A DNA stretch of 64,000 nt, taken from positions 434,001-498,000 of the forward strand of contig NZ_JALJCJ010000004.1 in the NCBI RefSeq assembly GCF_022899935.1, written 5' to 3'. Position numbers and translations under genes: made by a program. Positions 10,186 to 17,815 of this stretch are shown here, piece by piece; the first letter of the stretch is position 1; each line of letters opens with the position of its first letter. Below the pieces are notes generated by a model. The model searched no databases, was not told where the DNA came from, and saw nothing but the letters and a program-made list of their open reading frames with translations. Origin of the DNA: Shinella curvata. Its GTDB lineage: Bacteria; Pseudomonadota; Alphaproteobacteria; Rhizobiales; Rhizobiaceae.

Positions 10186-11208
10186 TTAACGCCAGCCCAG
10201 CGCCGGTGCGACGTGCTTCAGGATCGCCTCGATGACATGGGCGTTGTATTCGACGCCGAGCTGGTTGGGCACGGTGAGCAGTAGCGTGTCGGCCTCCTGG
10301 ATCGCCTCGTCGGCGGCCAGTTGTGCTATCAGCCTGTCCGGCTCGTCGGCGTAGGAACGGCCGAAGATCGCGCGGGTCTTGTCGTCGATGAAGCCGATGG
10401 AATCCTCTTCCTTGCCGCCCCGGCCGAAATAAGCGCGGTCGCGATCGTCGGTAAGCGCAAAGATGCTGCGGCTTACCGAGACGCGCGGCGTGCGGCTGTG
10501 GCCCGCTTCCTTCCAGGCCTCGCGATAGGCGCGGATCTGCGCGGCCTGCTGGACATGGAAGGGCTCGCCCGTTTCGTCGTCCTTGAGGGTCGAGCTTTGC
10601 AGGTTCATGCCATGCTGAGCGGCCCAGACCGCCGTCGCGTTCGAGCCGGCGCCCCACCAGATGCGCTCGCGCAGACCCTCGGAATGCGGCTCGAGGCGCA
10701 GCAGGCCCGGCGGGTTGGGGAACATCGGCCGCGGGTTCGGCTGGGCAAAGCCTTCGCCCTTCAGGACGTCGAGAAAAACCTCCGCGTGGCGGCGGCCCAT
10801 ATCGGCGTCGCTCATGCCCTCCTGCGGTTCGTAGCCGAAATAGCGCCAACCATCGATGACCTGCTCGGGCGAGCCGCGGCTGATGCCGAGCTGCAGGCGG
10901 CCGCCGGCGATGAGGTCGGCCGAACCGGCATCCTCTGCCATATAGAGCGGGTTCTCATAGCGCATGTCGATGACGGCAGTGCCGATCTCGATCTTCTTCG
11001 TGCGTGCACCGACGGCGGCGAGCAGCGGGAAGGGCGAGGCGAGCTGCCGGGCGAAATGGTGGACGCGGAAATAGGCGCCGTCAGCGCCCAGCTCTTCGGC
11101 CGCGACGGCAAGGTCGATTGACTGGAGGAGCGTATCGCCCGCCGAGCGGGTCTGGGATTGGGAAGAGGGTGTCCAGTGGCCGAAGGAGAGAAAGCCGATT
11201 TTCTTCAT
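10186..11208 (-). CDS. LLM class flavin-dependent oxidoreductase (luciferase-like monooxygenase)
   Basis: 340 residues. It begins with the IGFLSFGHW strand of the bacterial luciferase TIM barrel and contains LQLGISRGSPEQ and WWGAGSNATAV, which form the FMN site in the family. Such proteins use reduced flavin, often supplied by a separate reductase, to oxidise varied substrates, so no substrate can be assigned. The ATG at 11208 was chosen because the protein starts there exactly with the family beta-strand; 32 upstream codons read as non-family sequence. It is convergent with the Lrp gene (5-base gap). The distance of 158 bases from the upstream M24 gene, with a hairpin between them, suggests its own transcript. 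Confidence 0.88.
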   Translation of the reverse strand: MKKIGFLSFGHWTPSSQSQTRSAGDTLLQSIDLAVAAEELGADGAYFRVHHFARQLASPFPLLAAVGARTKKIEIGTAVIDMRYENPLYMAEDAGSADLIAGGRLQLGISRGSPEQVIDGWRYFGYEPQEGMSDADMGRRHAEVFLDVLKGEGFAQPNPRPMFPNPPGLLRLEPHSEGLRERIWWGAGSNATAVWAAQHGMNLQSSTLKDDETGEPFHVQQAAQIRAYREAWKEAGHSRTPRVSVSRSIFALTDDRDRAYFGRGGKEEDSIGFIDDKTRAIFGRSYADEPDRLIAQLAADEAIQEADTLLLTVPNQLGVEYNAHVIEAILKHVAPALGWR

Positions 11209-11329
11209 GATGTTCGCCTCGACGCCGAGCGTCCGTTGCAAGATGTGTCGGGCGGAACATGGTGCATCGCGTTGGGCTTGGAAAGGTGCCGCATGAGAAC
11301 GCATTGTTCACAAAACGGCCCTTGTAGAC

Positions 11330-11353
11330 GGGGCGGCGCTCGCACGCCGCCCC
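11330..11353 (-). terminator. GC-rich hairpin downstream of the M24 peptidase gene
   Basis: GGGGCGGCG (11330-11338) and CGCCGCCCC (11345-11353) form a 9-bp perfect stem with a 6-base loop, 14 bases beyond the M24 stop. There is no T-run, so termination efficiency is uncertain. Confidence 0.55.
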
Positions 11354-11366
11354 GATCCATTGACAA

Positions 11367-12470
11367 TCAGACCGATACGACATGCACCGTGCGGGGCAGT
11401 TCGGAGAGGATTTCCGGGCCGTCGGCGCGCAGGATCACGATATCCTCCAGGCGGATGCCGAAGCGGCCGGGCAGATAGATGCCGGGCTCGATGGAGAAGA
11501 CCATGCCCTCTTCCAGCACGGTCTCCGAGGTGGCGGTGATATAGGGCGGCTCGTGGCCGTCGATGCCCATGCCGTGGCCGGTGCGGTGCACGAAGTATTC
11601 GCCGTAGCCGGCATCCGTGATGACCCCGCGGGCGGCCGCGTCGACCTCGCGGGCAAGAACGCCGGGTTTCGCGGCCTTCAGCGCCGCTTGGACGGCCTTT
11701 TCGACGATGGTATGAATTTCGCCATAGCCTTCCGGTGCGATGCCGATGACGGCCATGCGGGTCATGTCGGAGGGGAACCCCTCCTTGCGGCCGCCGATAT
11801 CGATGACGACGGCATCACCTTCCTGCACGACCTTTTCGCTGGCCGAATGATGCGGGAAGGCGCCGTTGCCGCCCGCTCCTACGATCCAGAACTGCGGCGA
11901 GGCACCCTCGGAGGAGAAATGCGCGCGGATGGCGGCGGCGACCTCTTTCTCCGTCATGCCGGGACGGATGGTGGCAAAGGCGGCCTGCATGGCACGGTCG
12001 GCGATGCCGGCATTCATCTTCAGCTTGGCGTATTCCGCAGCGTCCTTGCGCATGCGCAGACCACCGAGTGTCGAGGGCGTGAAATCGCGGCGCGTCTCGG
12101 CCGGCAGCGCATCGAGCAGCAGCAGCGCAAAGTCGGCGCGCATGGTTTCGTCGAGCGCGACGAGTCCAGGTGCTTCCGCGCCGATATCGGCAAGGGCGGC
12201 GGTAAGGGCGTCAACCGGGCCGACCTCATCCGCCCAATTGTGGAAGGCGATGTCGGTGAATTCGCGTGTGCCCTCGGCATTCAGCACCGGCATCAGGAAG
12301 GCTTCCTTTTCCGGGCCGATCAACAGCAGGCAGGGCCGCTCGTCGGGATGCGGATGGAAGCCCAGAACCCAGTCCATATGGGAGCCGGGCGCGATGGCGA
12401 CGAGGCCGGTGCCGGTTTCGGCCATGCGCTGGCGCAGCGCCTTCAGGCGCGTGGCGGTCTGTTCGGTCAT
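11367..12470 (-). CDS. M24 family metallopeptidase (Xaa-Pro peptidase-like)
   Basis: 367 residues with the two-domain creatinase/prolidase layout: an N-terminal domain to about residue 130, then the pita-bread catalytic domain. All five metal ligand positions are visible: Asp in VIDIGG, Asp in SDMTR, His in HRTGHGMG, Glu in SIEPGIY and Glu in RLEDIV. It probably cleaves Xaa-Pro dipeptides or a related amide, or acts as a creatinase-like hydrolase. It lies 15 bases after the XRE-cupin regulator on the same strand and is likely the regulator's co-transcribed partner and target. An AGGA ribosome site precedes the ATG. Confidence 0.9.
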   Translation of the reverse strand: MTEQTATRLKALRQRMAETGTGLVAIAPGSHMDWVLGFHPHPDERPCLLLIGPEKEAFLMPVLNAEGTREFTDIAFHNWADEVGPVDALTAALADIGAEAPGLVALDETMRADFALLLLDALPAETRRDFTPSTLGGLRMRKDAAEYAKLKMNAGIADRAMQAAFATIRPGMTEKEVAAAIRAHFSSEGASPQFWIVGAGGNGAFPHHSASEKVVQEGDAVVIDIGGRKEGFPSDMTRMAVIGIAPEGYGEIHTIVEKAVQAALKAAKPGVLAREVDAAARGVITDAGYGEYFVHRTGHGMGIDGHEPPYITATSETVLEEGMVFSIEPGIYLPGRFGIRLEDIVILRADGPEILSELPRTVHVVSV

Positions 12471-12485
12471 GATCTGTCCTTGTGA

Positions 12486-13142
12486 TTACGGAGTGTCGGA
12501 AAAGGGGGATTTGCGTTTGACGACGAAACTCGCCGGTGTCCGGCCCGCCGCTTCGGCGGCACCGAAGACGTCCATGGTGCAGGTATGGAAGATCGTCGTC
12601 GGCGTGCTCGTGTGGTTCCAGGTCGTGTGCGTCAGCGTCGAGAGGAAATGGGCGGAATCGCCCGCTTCCAGAACGGTTTGCTCGCCGTCGATCTCGATGG
12701 TCAGAGCACCCTCGACGATGAAATAGATCTCCTCGCCTTCATGCGACATCGGCTCGCTGTGAAAGCCCGGCGGCGCATGGATGAGCGTGGAGCACAAGAC
12801 GCTGCCGGGGAAGGAGGCCGAAAGGCGTTCATAGGTGATGGCGCTATCCGGTGTGCCGCCGAGGCCATAGACGGCGCGTCCGTTATGCCGGGTGATCGGC
12901 GTTTCCACGCGCGGCGGCTGGAAAAACGAGCCGACATCGGTGTTGAGCGCACGGCAGACCGCGATGAGGGACGTCAGCGAGGGAACGGTGATGCCGCGCT
13001 CGATCTGAGAGATGAAGCCGACCGAGAAACCGGCGGCATCCGCCACTTCCTGCAAGGTCATCTTCAGGGCCCGCCGGCAGGCGCGCAGACGCGCCCCCAC
13101 GGCCTGCGTGTCGACTGCCGGTTGCTTTGCAGTGCTCGCCAT
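12486..13142 (-). CDS. XRE-family transcriptional regulator with cupin sensor domain
   Basis: 218 residues. The N-terminal helix-turn-helix (about 20-75, with LQEVADAAGFSVGFISQIERG) is of the SinR/XRE type. The C-terminal half (about 130-200) is a single-domain cupin with EGEEIYFIVEGALTIEIDG, which would bind a small ligand. Such XRE-cupin proteins usually control uptake or catabolism of amines, amino acids or peptides. A GTG three codons upstream is possible, but the ATG at 13142 has the better-spaced GGTGG site. Its promoter region carries two matching operator-like dyads that bracket the -35/-10 elements, pointing to autoregulation; the M24 gene follows in the same transcript. Confidence 0.9.
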   Translation of the reverse strand: MASTAKQPAVDTQAVGARLRACRRALKMTLQEVADAAGFSVGFISQIERGITVPSLTSLIAVCRALNTDVGSFFQPPRVETPITRHNGRAVYGLGGTPDSAITYERLSASFPGSVLCSTLIHAPPGFHSEPMSHEGEEIYFIVEGALTIEIDGEQTVLEAGDSAHFLSTLTHTTWNHTSTPTTIFHTCTMDVFGAAEAAGRTPASFVVKRKSPFSDTP

Positions 13143-13155
13143 CGAGACCACCGAA

Positions 13156-13174
13156 TTTTTAGTATTACTTCAAT
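13156..13174. promoter_or_regulatory. Operator-like half-dyad downstream of the XRE promoter
   Basis: TTTTTAGT-ATT-ACTTCAAT repeats the left arm and centre pattern of the perfect dyad at 13206-13224, and lies exactly 50 bases from it. On the minus strand it covers the expected transcription start of the XRE-cupin gene, so a bound repressor would block transcription. Confidence 0.6.
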
Positions 13175-13200
13175 AATGCGAAAGACAAAGGCATTGTCAA
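13173..13200 (-). promoter_or_regulatory. Sigma-70-type promoter of the XRE-cupin/M24 operon
   Basis: On the minus strand, TTGACA (13200-13195) is followed after 16 bases by CATTAT (13178-13173). The consensus -35 and a 4/6 -10 lie 31 bases before the ATG. The element is flanked on both sides by related dyads. Confidence 0.65.
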
Positions 13201-13205
13201 ATCGT

Positions 13206-13224
13206 TTTTTAGTCTGACTAAAAA
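13206..13224. promoter_or_regulatory. Perfect operator dyad upstream of the XRE promoter
   Basis: TTTTTAGT-CTG-ACTAAAAA is an exact inverted repeat with 8-base arms and a 3-base centre, just upstream of the -35 element of the XRE-cupin gene and 13 bases after the ackA stop. It is the best candidate binding site for the XRE protein. It could also act as a weak terminator for ackA. Confidence 0.65.
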
Positions 13225-13236
13225 GTCGGGATCGCG

Positions 13237-14340
13237 TCAGGCTTCCAAAAGCGTTTTGCCGTGCATCGCCATCATGCGCTCTTCGTTGGCGGCGATGACG
13301 AGTGTGCGGAAGGGCTGGAGAAAGGCGAGCCGGGACAGGATGGCCTCGCGCACCGGTGCGGCATTCTCGCCGATGCCGCCTGTGAAGACGAAGGCGTCGA
13401 TGCCGCCCATCGATGTCGCCATCATGGCCGCATATTGCGCCACCCTGAGGGCAAAGTAGTCGAGTGCGAAAGCGGCACGCGGATCGGCGCTCTCGAGCAG
13501 CGTCTTGACGTCGTTGCTGAGGCCGGAAAGCCCTTTGAGACCGGAGCGCTCGTAGAGCATCCGTTCGACCTCGTCCACCGAGAGGCCGAGGCTGCGCATC
13601 ATATAGGTGACGGCGCCGGCGTCGATCGCGCCCGTGCGGCTGCCCATGGGCAGACCGTCGAGCGCCGTCATGCCCATGGTCGTGTCGATGCTCCTGCCGC
13701 CCGCCATGGCGCACAGACTGGCGCCGTTGCCGAGATGACCCGCGACCACCCGGCCCCGCGCGACATCGGGGTAGTCGCGGGCGAGAACGCGGGAGATCCA
13801 GTCGTAGGACAGACCGTGAAAACCGTAGCGGCGTATGCCTTTTTCACGCAGGGCTTCCTCCACCGCGAAGGCTTTGAACACCGGCGCCTGACCGACATGG
13901 AAGGCCGTATCGAAACAGGCGATGTCGGGCGCGTCGGCCAGCCGGTCCGACGCGGCGATACCGGCGAGGTTGTAGGGCTGGTGCAGCGGGGCGAGCGGCA
14001 CGAGCGTTTCCAGTTCCGACAGGATTTCCGGGGTTATGATGACCGGATCGGCGAAGGTTTCGCCACCATGCACGATGCGGTGCACGGTCGCGACCATGTG
14101 CCAGCCATCGTCGTAGCGGTCGATCAGGTCGATCACCGCGCCCATCGCGGTGTCGTGGTCGTCGTCGGTCAGCGGCCGGTCGACGATGGCGCCGGTCTCC
14201 TCGATGATGGCGCTGAGCCGCGCGCCGCTGCCGATGCCGGTGACTTTGCCCTTGGCGAGCCTGTCGAGCCTGTCATAGCCGAAAACCTCGAACTTCAGGC
14301 TGGACGAGCCGGTATTGAGGACAAGGAGGACGTCGATCAC
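13237..14340 (-). CDS. ackA: Acetate kinase (acetate/propionate kinase family)
   Basis: 367 residues, at the short end of the family. The N-terminal phosphate loop VLNTGSSSLKFEVF, the GYDR segment, HRIVHGG, the HxxFH-type segment DTAFHVGQ, the GHLGNGASLCA loop and FTGGIGENA are all present, covering both signature patterns of the ASKHA-fold acetokinases. It interconverts acetate + ATP and acetyl phosphate + ADP. The start is GTG at 14340, overlapping the stop of the phosphotransacetylase-type gene by 4 bases (GTGA), so the two form a coupled acyl-CoA to acyl-phosphate to acid module. Butyrate or propionate as substrate cannot be excluded. Confidence 0.93.
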   Translation of the reverse strand: MIDVLLVLNTGSSSLKFEVFGYDRLDRLAKGKVTGIGSGARLSAIIEETGAIVDRPLTDDDHDTAMGAVIDLIDRYDDGWHMVATVHRIVHGGETFADPVIITPEILSELETLVPLAPLHQPYNLAGIAASDRLADAPDIACFDTAFHVGQAPVFKAFAVEEALREKGIRRYGFHGLSYDWISRVLARDYPDVARGRVVAGHLGNGASLCAMAGGRSIDTTMGMTALDGLPMGSRTGAIDAGAVTYMMRSLGLSVDEVERMLYERSGLKGLSGLSNDVKTLLESADPRAAFALDYFALRVAQYAAMMATSMGGIDAFVFTGGIGENAAPVREAILSRLAFLQPFRTLVIAANEERMMAMHGKTLLEA

Positions 14341-15263
14341 AGCATGCGTCCCTTCGTGCGGGCATCGGCGAGGAGCACGGCGAGCGCGCAGGAGAGGAGG
14401 CGCGTGCGTTCGTTGTCGGCGCGGCTCGTGAGGATCACGGGGACACGCGCACCGAGCACGATGCCGGCGGCTTCCGCCCCGCCGAGGAAGGTCAGCTGCT
14501 TGGCCAGCATGTTGCCGGCCTCGATGTCGGGTACGAGGAGGATGTCGGCCGTGCCGGCGACTTCGGAGACGATGCCTTTCTCCCGCGCTGCCTCCACGCT
14601 GATCGCGTTGTCGAAGGCGAGCGGCCCGTCGATGAGGCAGTCGGTGATTTGCCTGCGGTCCGCCATCTTGCAGAGTGCGGCGGCGTCGAGCGTCGCCTGC
14701 ATCTTCGGATTGACCGTCTCCACGGCGGCGAGCACGGCGACTTTTGGCATCCGGTCGCCGAAGACGACCCGCCAGAGATCGACCGCGTTCTGTACGATAT
14801 CGGCCTTGACCGGCAGTTCCGGCAGGATGTTGACGGCAGCGTCGGTGATGATGAACGGTTTAGGATAGGTCGAAATGCTCATCAGGTAACTATGCGAGAC
14901 GCGTCGCTCGGTGCGCAGCCCCGCATCGGCTCTGACGATGGCGCTCAAAAGTTCGTCGGTGTGCAGGGAGCCTTTCATGATCGCATCGACATGGCGACCG
15001 GCGGCAAGTTCTGCGGCCTTCGCTGCCGCGGCATGGCTATGCTCCACATCGACGATTTCCCAACCGGTAATGTCGATGGTGGCCTCCTGCGCAGCGGCAG
15101 CGATCCGTGTCGCCGGGCCGATCAGCACGGGCAGGATCAGCTTTTCCCGCACGGCTTCGGCAACCGCCTCCACCACGTTGGGTTTTACCGGATGCACGAT
15201 TGCCGTGCGCGTCGGCGGCAGGGCATGGCAGAGATGGAGGATGGCGTCTGTCTGTCGGCTCAT
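14337..15263 (-). CDS. Phosphate acetyl/butyryltransferase (short Pta/Ptb type)
   Basis: 308 residues, the length of the single-domain PTA_PTB family and of the trimmed 'bifunctional enoyl-CoA hydratase/phosphate acetyltransferase' annotations, without the long N-terminal regulatory domain of enteric Pta. Recognisable features are ADILLVPDIEAGNMLAKQL and the C-terminal VPVILTSRADN segment of the family. It makes acyl phosphate from acyl-CoA, which the overlapping ackA gene converts to acid and ATP. The ATG at 15263 was chosen over an upstream extension that has no family similarity. The choice between acetyl- and butyryl-CoA cannot be made by eye. Confidence 0.85.
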   Translation of the reverse strand: MSRQTDAILHLCHALPPTRTAIVHPVKPNVVEAVAEAVREKLILPVLIGPATRIAAAAQEATIDITGWEIVDVEHSHAAAAKAAELAAGRHVDAIMKGSLHTDELLSAIVRADAGLRTERRVSHSYLMSISTYPKPFIITDAAVNILPELPVKADIVQNAVDLWRVVFGDRMPKVAVLAAVETVNPKMQATLDAAALCKMADRRQITDCLIDGPLAFDNAISVEAAREKGIVSEVAGTADILLVPDIEAGNMLAKQLTFLGGAEAAGIVLGARVPVILTSRADNERTRLLSCALAVLLADARTKGRML

Positions 15264-15338
15264 GCGGCGGCATTCCTGATTTGCGGCTTTTGCGCAGCAT
15301 AGAGGATTTATATCGCCGCGCCATGACGTGCTCACGCC

Positions 15339-15359
15339 GCGTAAACCAAATCCTTACGC
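15339..15359. repeat. Short inverted repeat in the pta/GGDEF divergent region
   Basis: GCGTAA (15339-15344) and TTACGC (15354-15359) are perfect complements 9 bases apart in the 161-base divergent region. It could be an operator for either gene. I see no other clear signal there. Confidence 0.3.
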
Positions 15360-15424
15360 CCAACCATTAGCTTCCTGTGAAGGTGCAATGATCACACCGT
15401 ATCCGTGTAGCGAGTAGCAAGCGT

Positions 15425-16726
15425 ATGAGCATGCCCGACACCGCAGTCCAGCTTTCCCGCTTGCCGGGCGAAGCCCAGTCCGGCAAGTCCCGCCAGGAAG
15501 CAGACTTCTGGATGAACTGTGTCGGCGCGCCGCTCGTCCTCATGGAAAAGCAGACCTTGACGGTGCGCTACGCCAACGCGAATGCTGCGATCCTGTTTGG
15601 CCGCGGCCTTGAAGGTTTCGGAGATTGCCCGGTCGAGGAGCTCGTCGGCCCGGAAGCAACCCTGATGCTCGGCCAGATCTGGAGCGTCGCGCCGGTTGGC
15701 GTCCCCGGCGAGCCCTTCCTCATCCGCGCTCATGTCCAGGGACAGGAGCGCGTGCTCATGGTGCAGGTTACCAAGATTGCCGTGGAGGGCGAAATCCTGC
15801 GGCTCTTCACCTTCCTGGATGCGCCGCCGCAGGGTTCCGTGACGCTGGCCGGCTGGCAGGAGAACGTCATCTCGCTGCTCAACTGGTTGCCATTCGGCTT
15901 CGAGATATCGGGCACGGACGATCAGATCCAGTTCGCCAATTCCACATTCAAGGAACTGTTCGGCTACACGCAGGACGAGATCTCCAACATCGAGGACTGG
16001 TGGCGGCTTGCCTATCCTGATCCGGAATACCGCGAATTCGCCCGCACGCAATGGTACGATTCCATCACCGCGGCCCGCGCGGAAAACCGCGAGATGACGC
16101 CCTTCGATCTTGATGTGGCGACGGCGCGCGGCGAAACCCGCACGATCCAGTTCCGTCACCGCACGATCGGGAACTTCAACGTCAACATGTATATCGACGT
16201 GACGCGTGAACGCAGCTACGCCAAGGAGCTGAAGGTTCTCGCCGACACCGACCCGTTGACCGGCGCGATGAACCGCCGCCGTTTCTTCGAGGAGGCGGAT
16301 CGCATTCACGCCGAATGCCGGAAGAACGGTACATCCGTCACGTTCCTGATGCTGGACATCGATCATTTCAAGACGATCAACGACCGTTATGGCCATGGCG
16401 TTGGCGACCAGGTCTTGGTCGCGTTCACGCAGCGTTGCCGTGATATTCTCCAGCCGGAAGACCGGTTTGGCCGGATGGGCGGGGAGGAGTTCGCCGTGGT
16501 GCTTAAAAGGCCGGACTACGGTTCGGTTCACGCCGCCGCAGAGCGTCTGCGGGAGGTCGTGCGCACGCTCCCCTTCGTCATCGACACGGATTCGCTCATG
16601 GTGACCGTCAGCGTCGGCGGTGCCGTCTGCGATCTCACGGAAAGCGTCGGCTCGGCCATCTCCCGCGCCGACAACGCCCTCTACGATGCAAAGAAGACCG
16701 GCCGGGATCGCGTCATCGTTCGCTGA
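15425..16726 (+). CDS. PAS-GGDEF diguanylate cyclase
   Basis: 433 residues with no clear membrane segment. One or two PAS-like sensory regions occupy about 30-250 (the second contains NSTFKELFGYTQDEI). The GGDEF domain runs from about 265 to the end, with the signature RMGGEEF, the nucleotide/metal segment DIDHFKTINDRYGH and DADNALYDAKK-like RADNALYDAKK near the end. It should make cyclic di-GMP from two GTP. The inhibitory I-site position five residues before GGEEF reads QPED instead of RxxD, so product inhibition is probably lost. No good ribosome site precedes the ATG at 15425; the ATG two codons later is equally possible. Confidence 0.9.
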   Translation: MSMPDTAVQLSRLPGEAQSGKSRQEADFWMNCVGAPLVLMEKQTLTVRYANANAAILFGRGLEGFGDCPVEELVGPEATLMLGQIWSVAPVGVPGEPFLIRAHVQGQERVLMVQVTKIAVEGEILRLFTFLDAPPQGSVTLAGWQENVISLLNWLPFGFEISGTDDQIQFANSTFKELFGYTQDEISNIEDWWRLAYPDPEYREFARTQWYDSITAARAENREMTPFDLDVATARGETRTIQFRHRTIGNFNVNMYIDVTRERSYAKELKVLADTDPLTGAMNRRRFFEEADRIHAECRKNGTSVTFLMLDIDHFKTINDRYGHGVGDQVLVAFTQRCRDILQPEDRFGRMGGEEFAVVLKRPDYGSVHAAAERLREVVRTLPFVIDTDSLMVTVSVGGAVCDLTESVGSAISRADNALYDAKKTGRDRVIVR

Positions 16727-16732
16727 GGCGTT

Positions 16733-17623
16733 TCATGCCCGCCGGTGTTTCGGGGAGACCCCATAGGCCTTCTTGAAGGCCGTCGTGAAACTCGAGGGGT
16801 TGCGGTAGCCGGCAAGATAGGCGGCCTGCGAGATCGGGATGCCGTCCCGCTCCAGTGCGGCGCGCGCCGTCTCCAGCCGCTCCTGACGGATGAAATCCGA
16901 CACGTTCGTGCCGAAATGTTCCTTGAAATGGCGCTGGATCGAGGAGGTGCTAATGCCGACCTCGCGTGCGATGCGGTCGAGCGTCAGGTCCTCGTAGACA
17001 TGGGCGAGGATGTAGTCGCGCACCTTCTCACCCAGACGACGGCTGAGAACAGTGGGCTGGTGCGCCGTTGTGTCCTCTTCGACGAGAACCGAGCAGGCCT
17101 GGCACATGATGTCGAAGGCGTGGGAGTTGCGGTAGAGCGTCAGGAGTTCGCCCGCCATGGTGCCCGGGGGCTTCAGGATGTGTTCGGCGATCTGTGAAAG
17201 ATGCCGGTTGGGGGCGAAGCTGAACGTCGCAAGATGACGCGAGAAGAAGGCGCGCAGCTTCGGCATGCTGGTCGGCTGTGACCGGATCAGGCGATCGACC
17301 CAGGGCAGCGGCGCCGAAATCATCACCTTGCGCAGAGGGGTCGCGGTTTCGTTCACGAATTGCAGTTTGCAGTCGCGCGCCACGTTCAGCATGAACACGA
17401 CTGGCTCCGGGTTCTCCACATCGCCCGCATCGATGCGGAAATGCTCGCCGTCCATCACGAAATGCTGCTGGCCCTGCAGCAGCACCATGATGAGGAATTT
17501 CGGCCAGACATCGTAGAGGTTGTCGTCGGGCGTGCAGCTTGCCGGCCCATCCATGGCGCCGACGAACAGGTGTTCGGGAATCTCCGGTTTGATCCTGATG
17601 TTCAAGATGCCGCCCCCTTGCAT
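16733..17623 (-). CDS. AraC family transcriptional regulator of the siderophore locus
   Basis: 296 residues. The N-terminal region (to about 160) is a cupin-like sensor domain. The C-terminal part (about 195-296) is the double helix-turn-helix AraC domain, with LDRIAREVGISTSSIQRHFKEHFG and the closing motif GYRNPSSFTTAFKKAYGVSPKHRR (shown here in part: GYRNPSSFTTAFKKAYG). It is divergent from the TonB-dependent receptor, as PchR/AlcR-type activators of siderophore receptors often are, and is the likely ferri-siderophore-responsive activator of the uptake genes. GGGAAGG precedes the ATG at 17623. Confidence 0.9.
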   Translation of the reverse strand: MQGGGILNIRIKPEIPEHLFVGAMDGPASCTPDDNLYDVWPKFLIMVLLQGQQHFVMDGEHFRIDAGDVENPEPVVFMLNVARDCKLQFVNETATPLRKVMISAPLPWVDRLIRSQPTSMPKLRAFFSRHLATFSFAPNRHLSQIAEHILKPPGTMAGELLTLYRNSHAFDIMCQACSVLVEEDTTAHQPTVLSRRLGEKVRDYILAHVYEDLTLDRIAREVGISTSSIQRHFKEHFGTNVSDFIRQERLETARAALERDGIPISQAAYLAGYRNPSSFTTAFKKAYGVSPKHRRA

Positions 17624-17659
17624 TGCCTTCCCCGCATGGAATGGCCCGCTGCCGTCTGT

Positions 17660-17694
17660 GCAAAGTTTTTTGATGCTTCAGCGAAAGTCTTTGC
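17660..17694. promoter_or_regulatory. Repeat pair in the AraC/receptor divergent region (candidate AraC site)
   Basis: AAAGT occurs at 17662-17666 and 17684-17688 in similar context, 22 bases (about two helical turns) apart, as AraC-type proteins like. The block is also bounded by GCAAAG (17660-17665) and CTTTGC (17689-17694), an exact inverted pair. I could not identify a convincing Fur, RirA or Irr box nearby. Confidence 0.4.
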
Positions 17695-17815
17695 CGTCGA
17701 CAGATCAACTCAGCTACTGGCATAGTTGACTACGTTAATCAAGTTTAATCGCCGGCGCGGGAGCCGGCCCAGTGGCATGTGGGTTTGGGATATGTGGGGC
17801 ACTTTTTCGCCGTCC

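Noticed and set aside
13261-14868. 535-codon plus-strand frame across ackA and the pta-like gene
   Set aside because: It crosses two well-defined, overlapping minus-strand genes and has no recognisable domain.
17726-17815. TTG or ATG (17777, 17792) starts giving up to 30 extra residues to the TonB-dependent receptor
   Set aside because: No well-spaced ribosome site supports them, and they would bury the signal peptide, which begins cleanly at 17816. They are not fully excluded.
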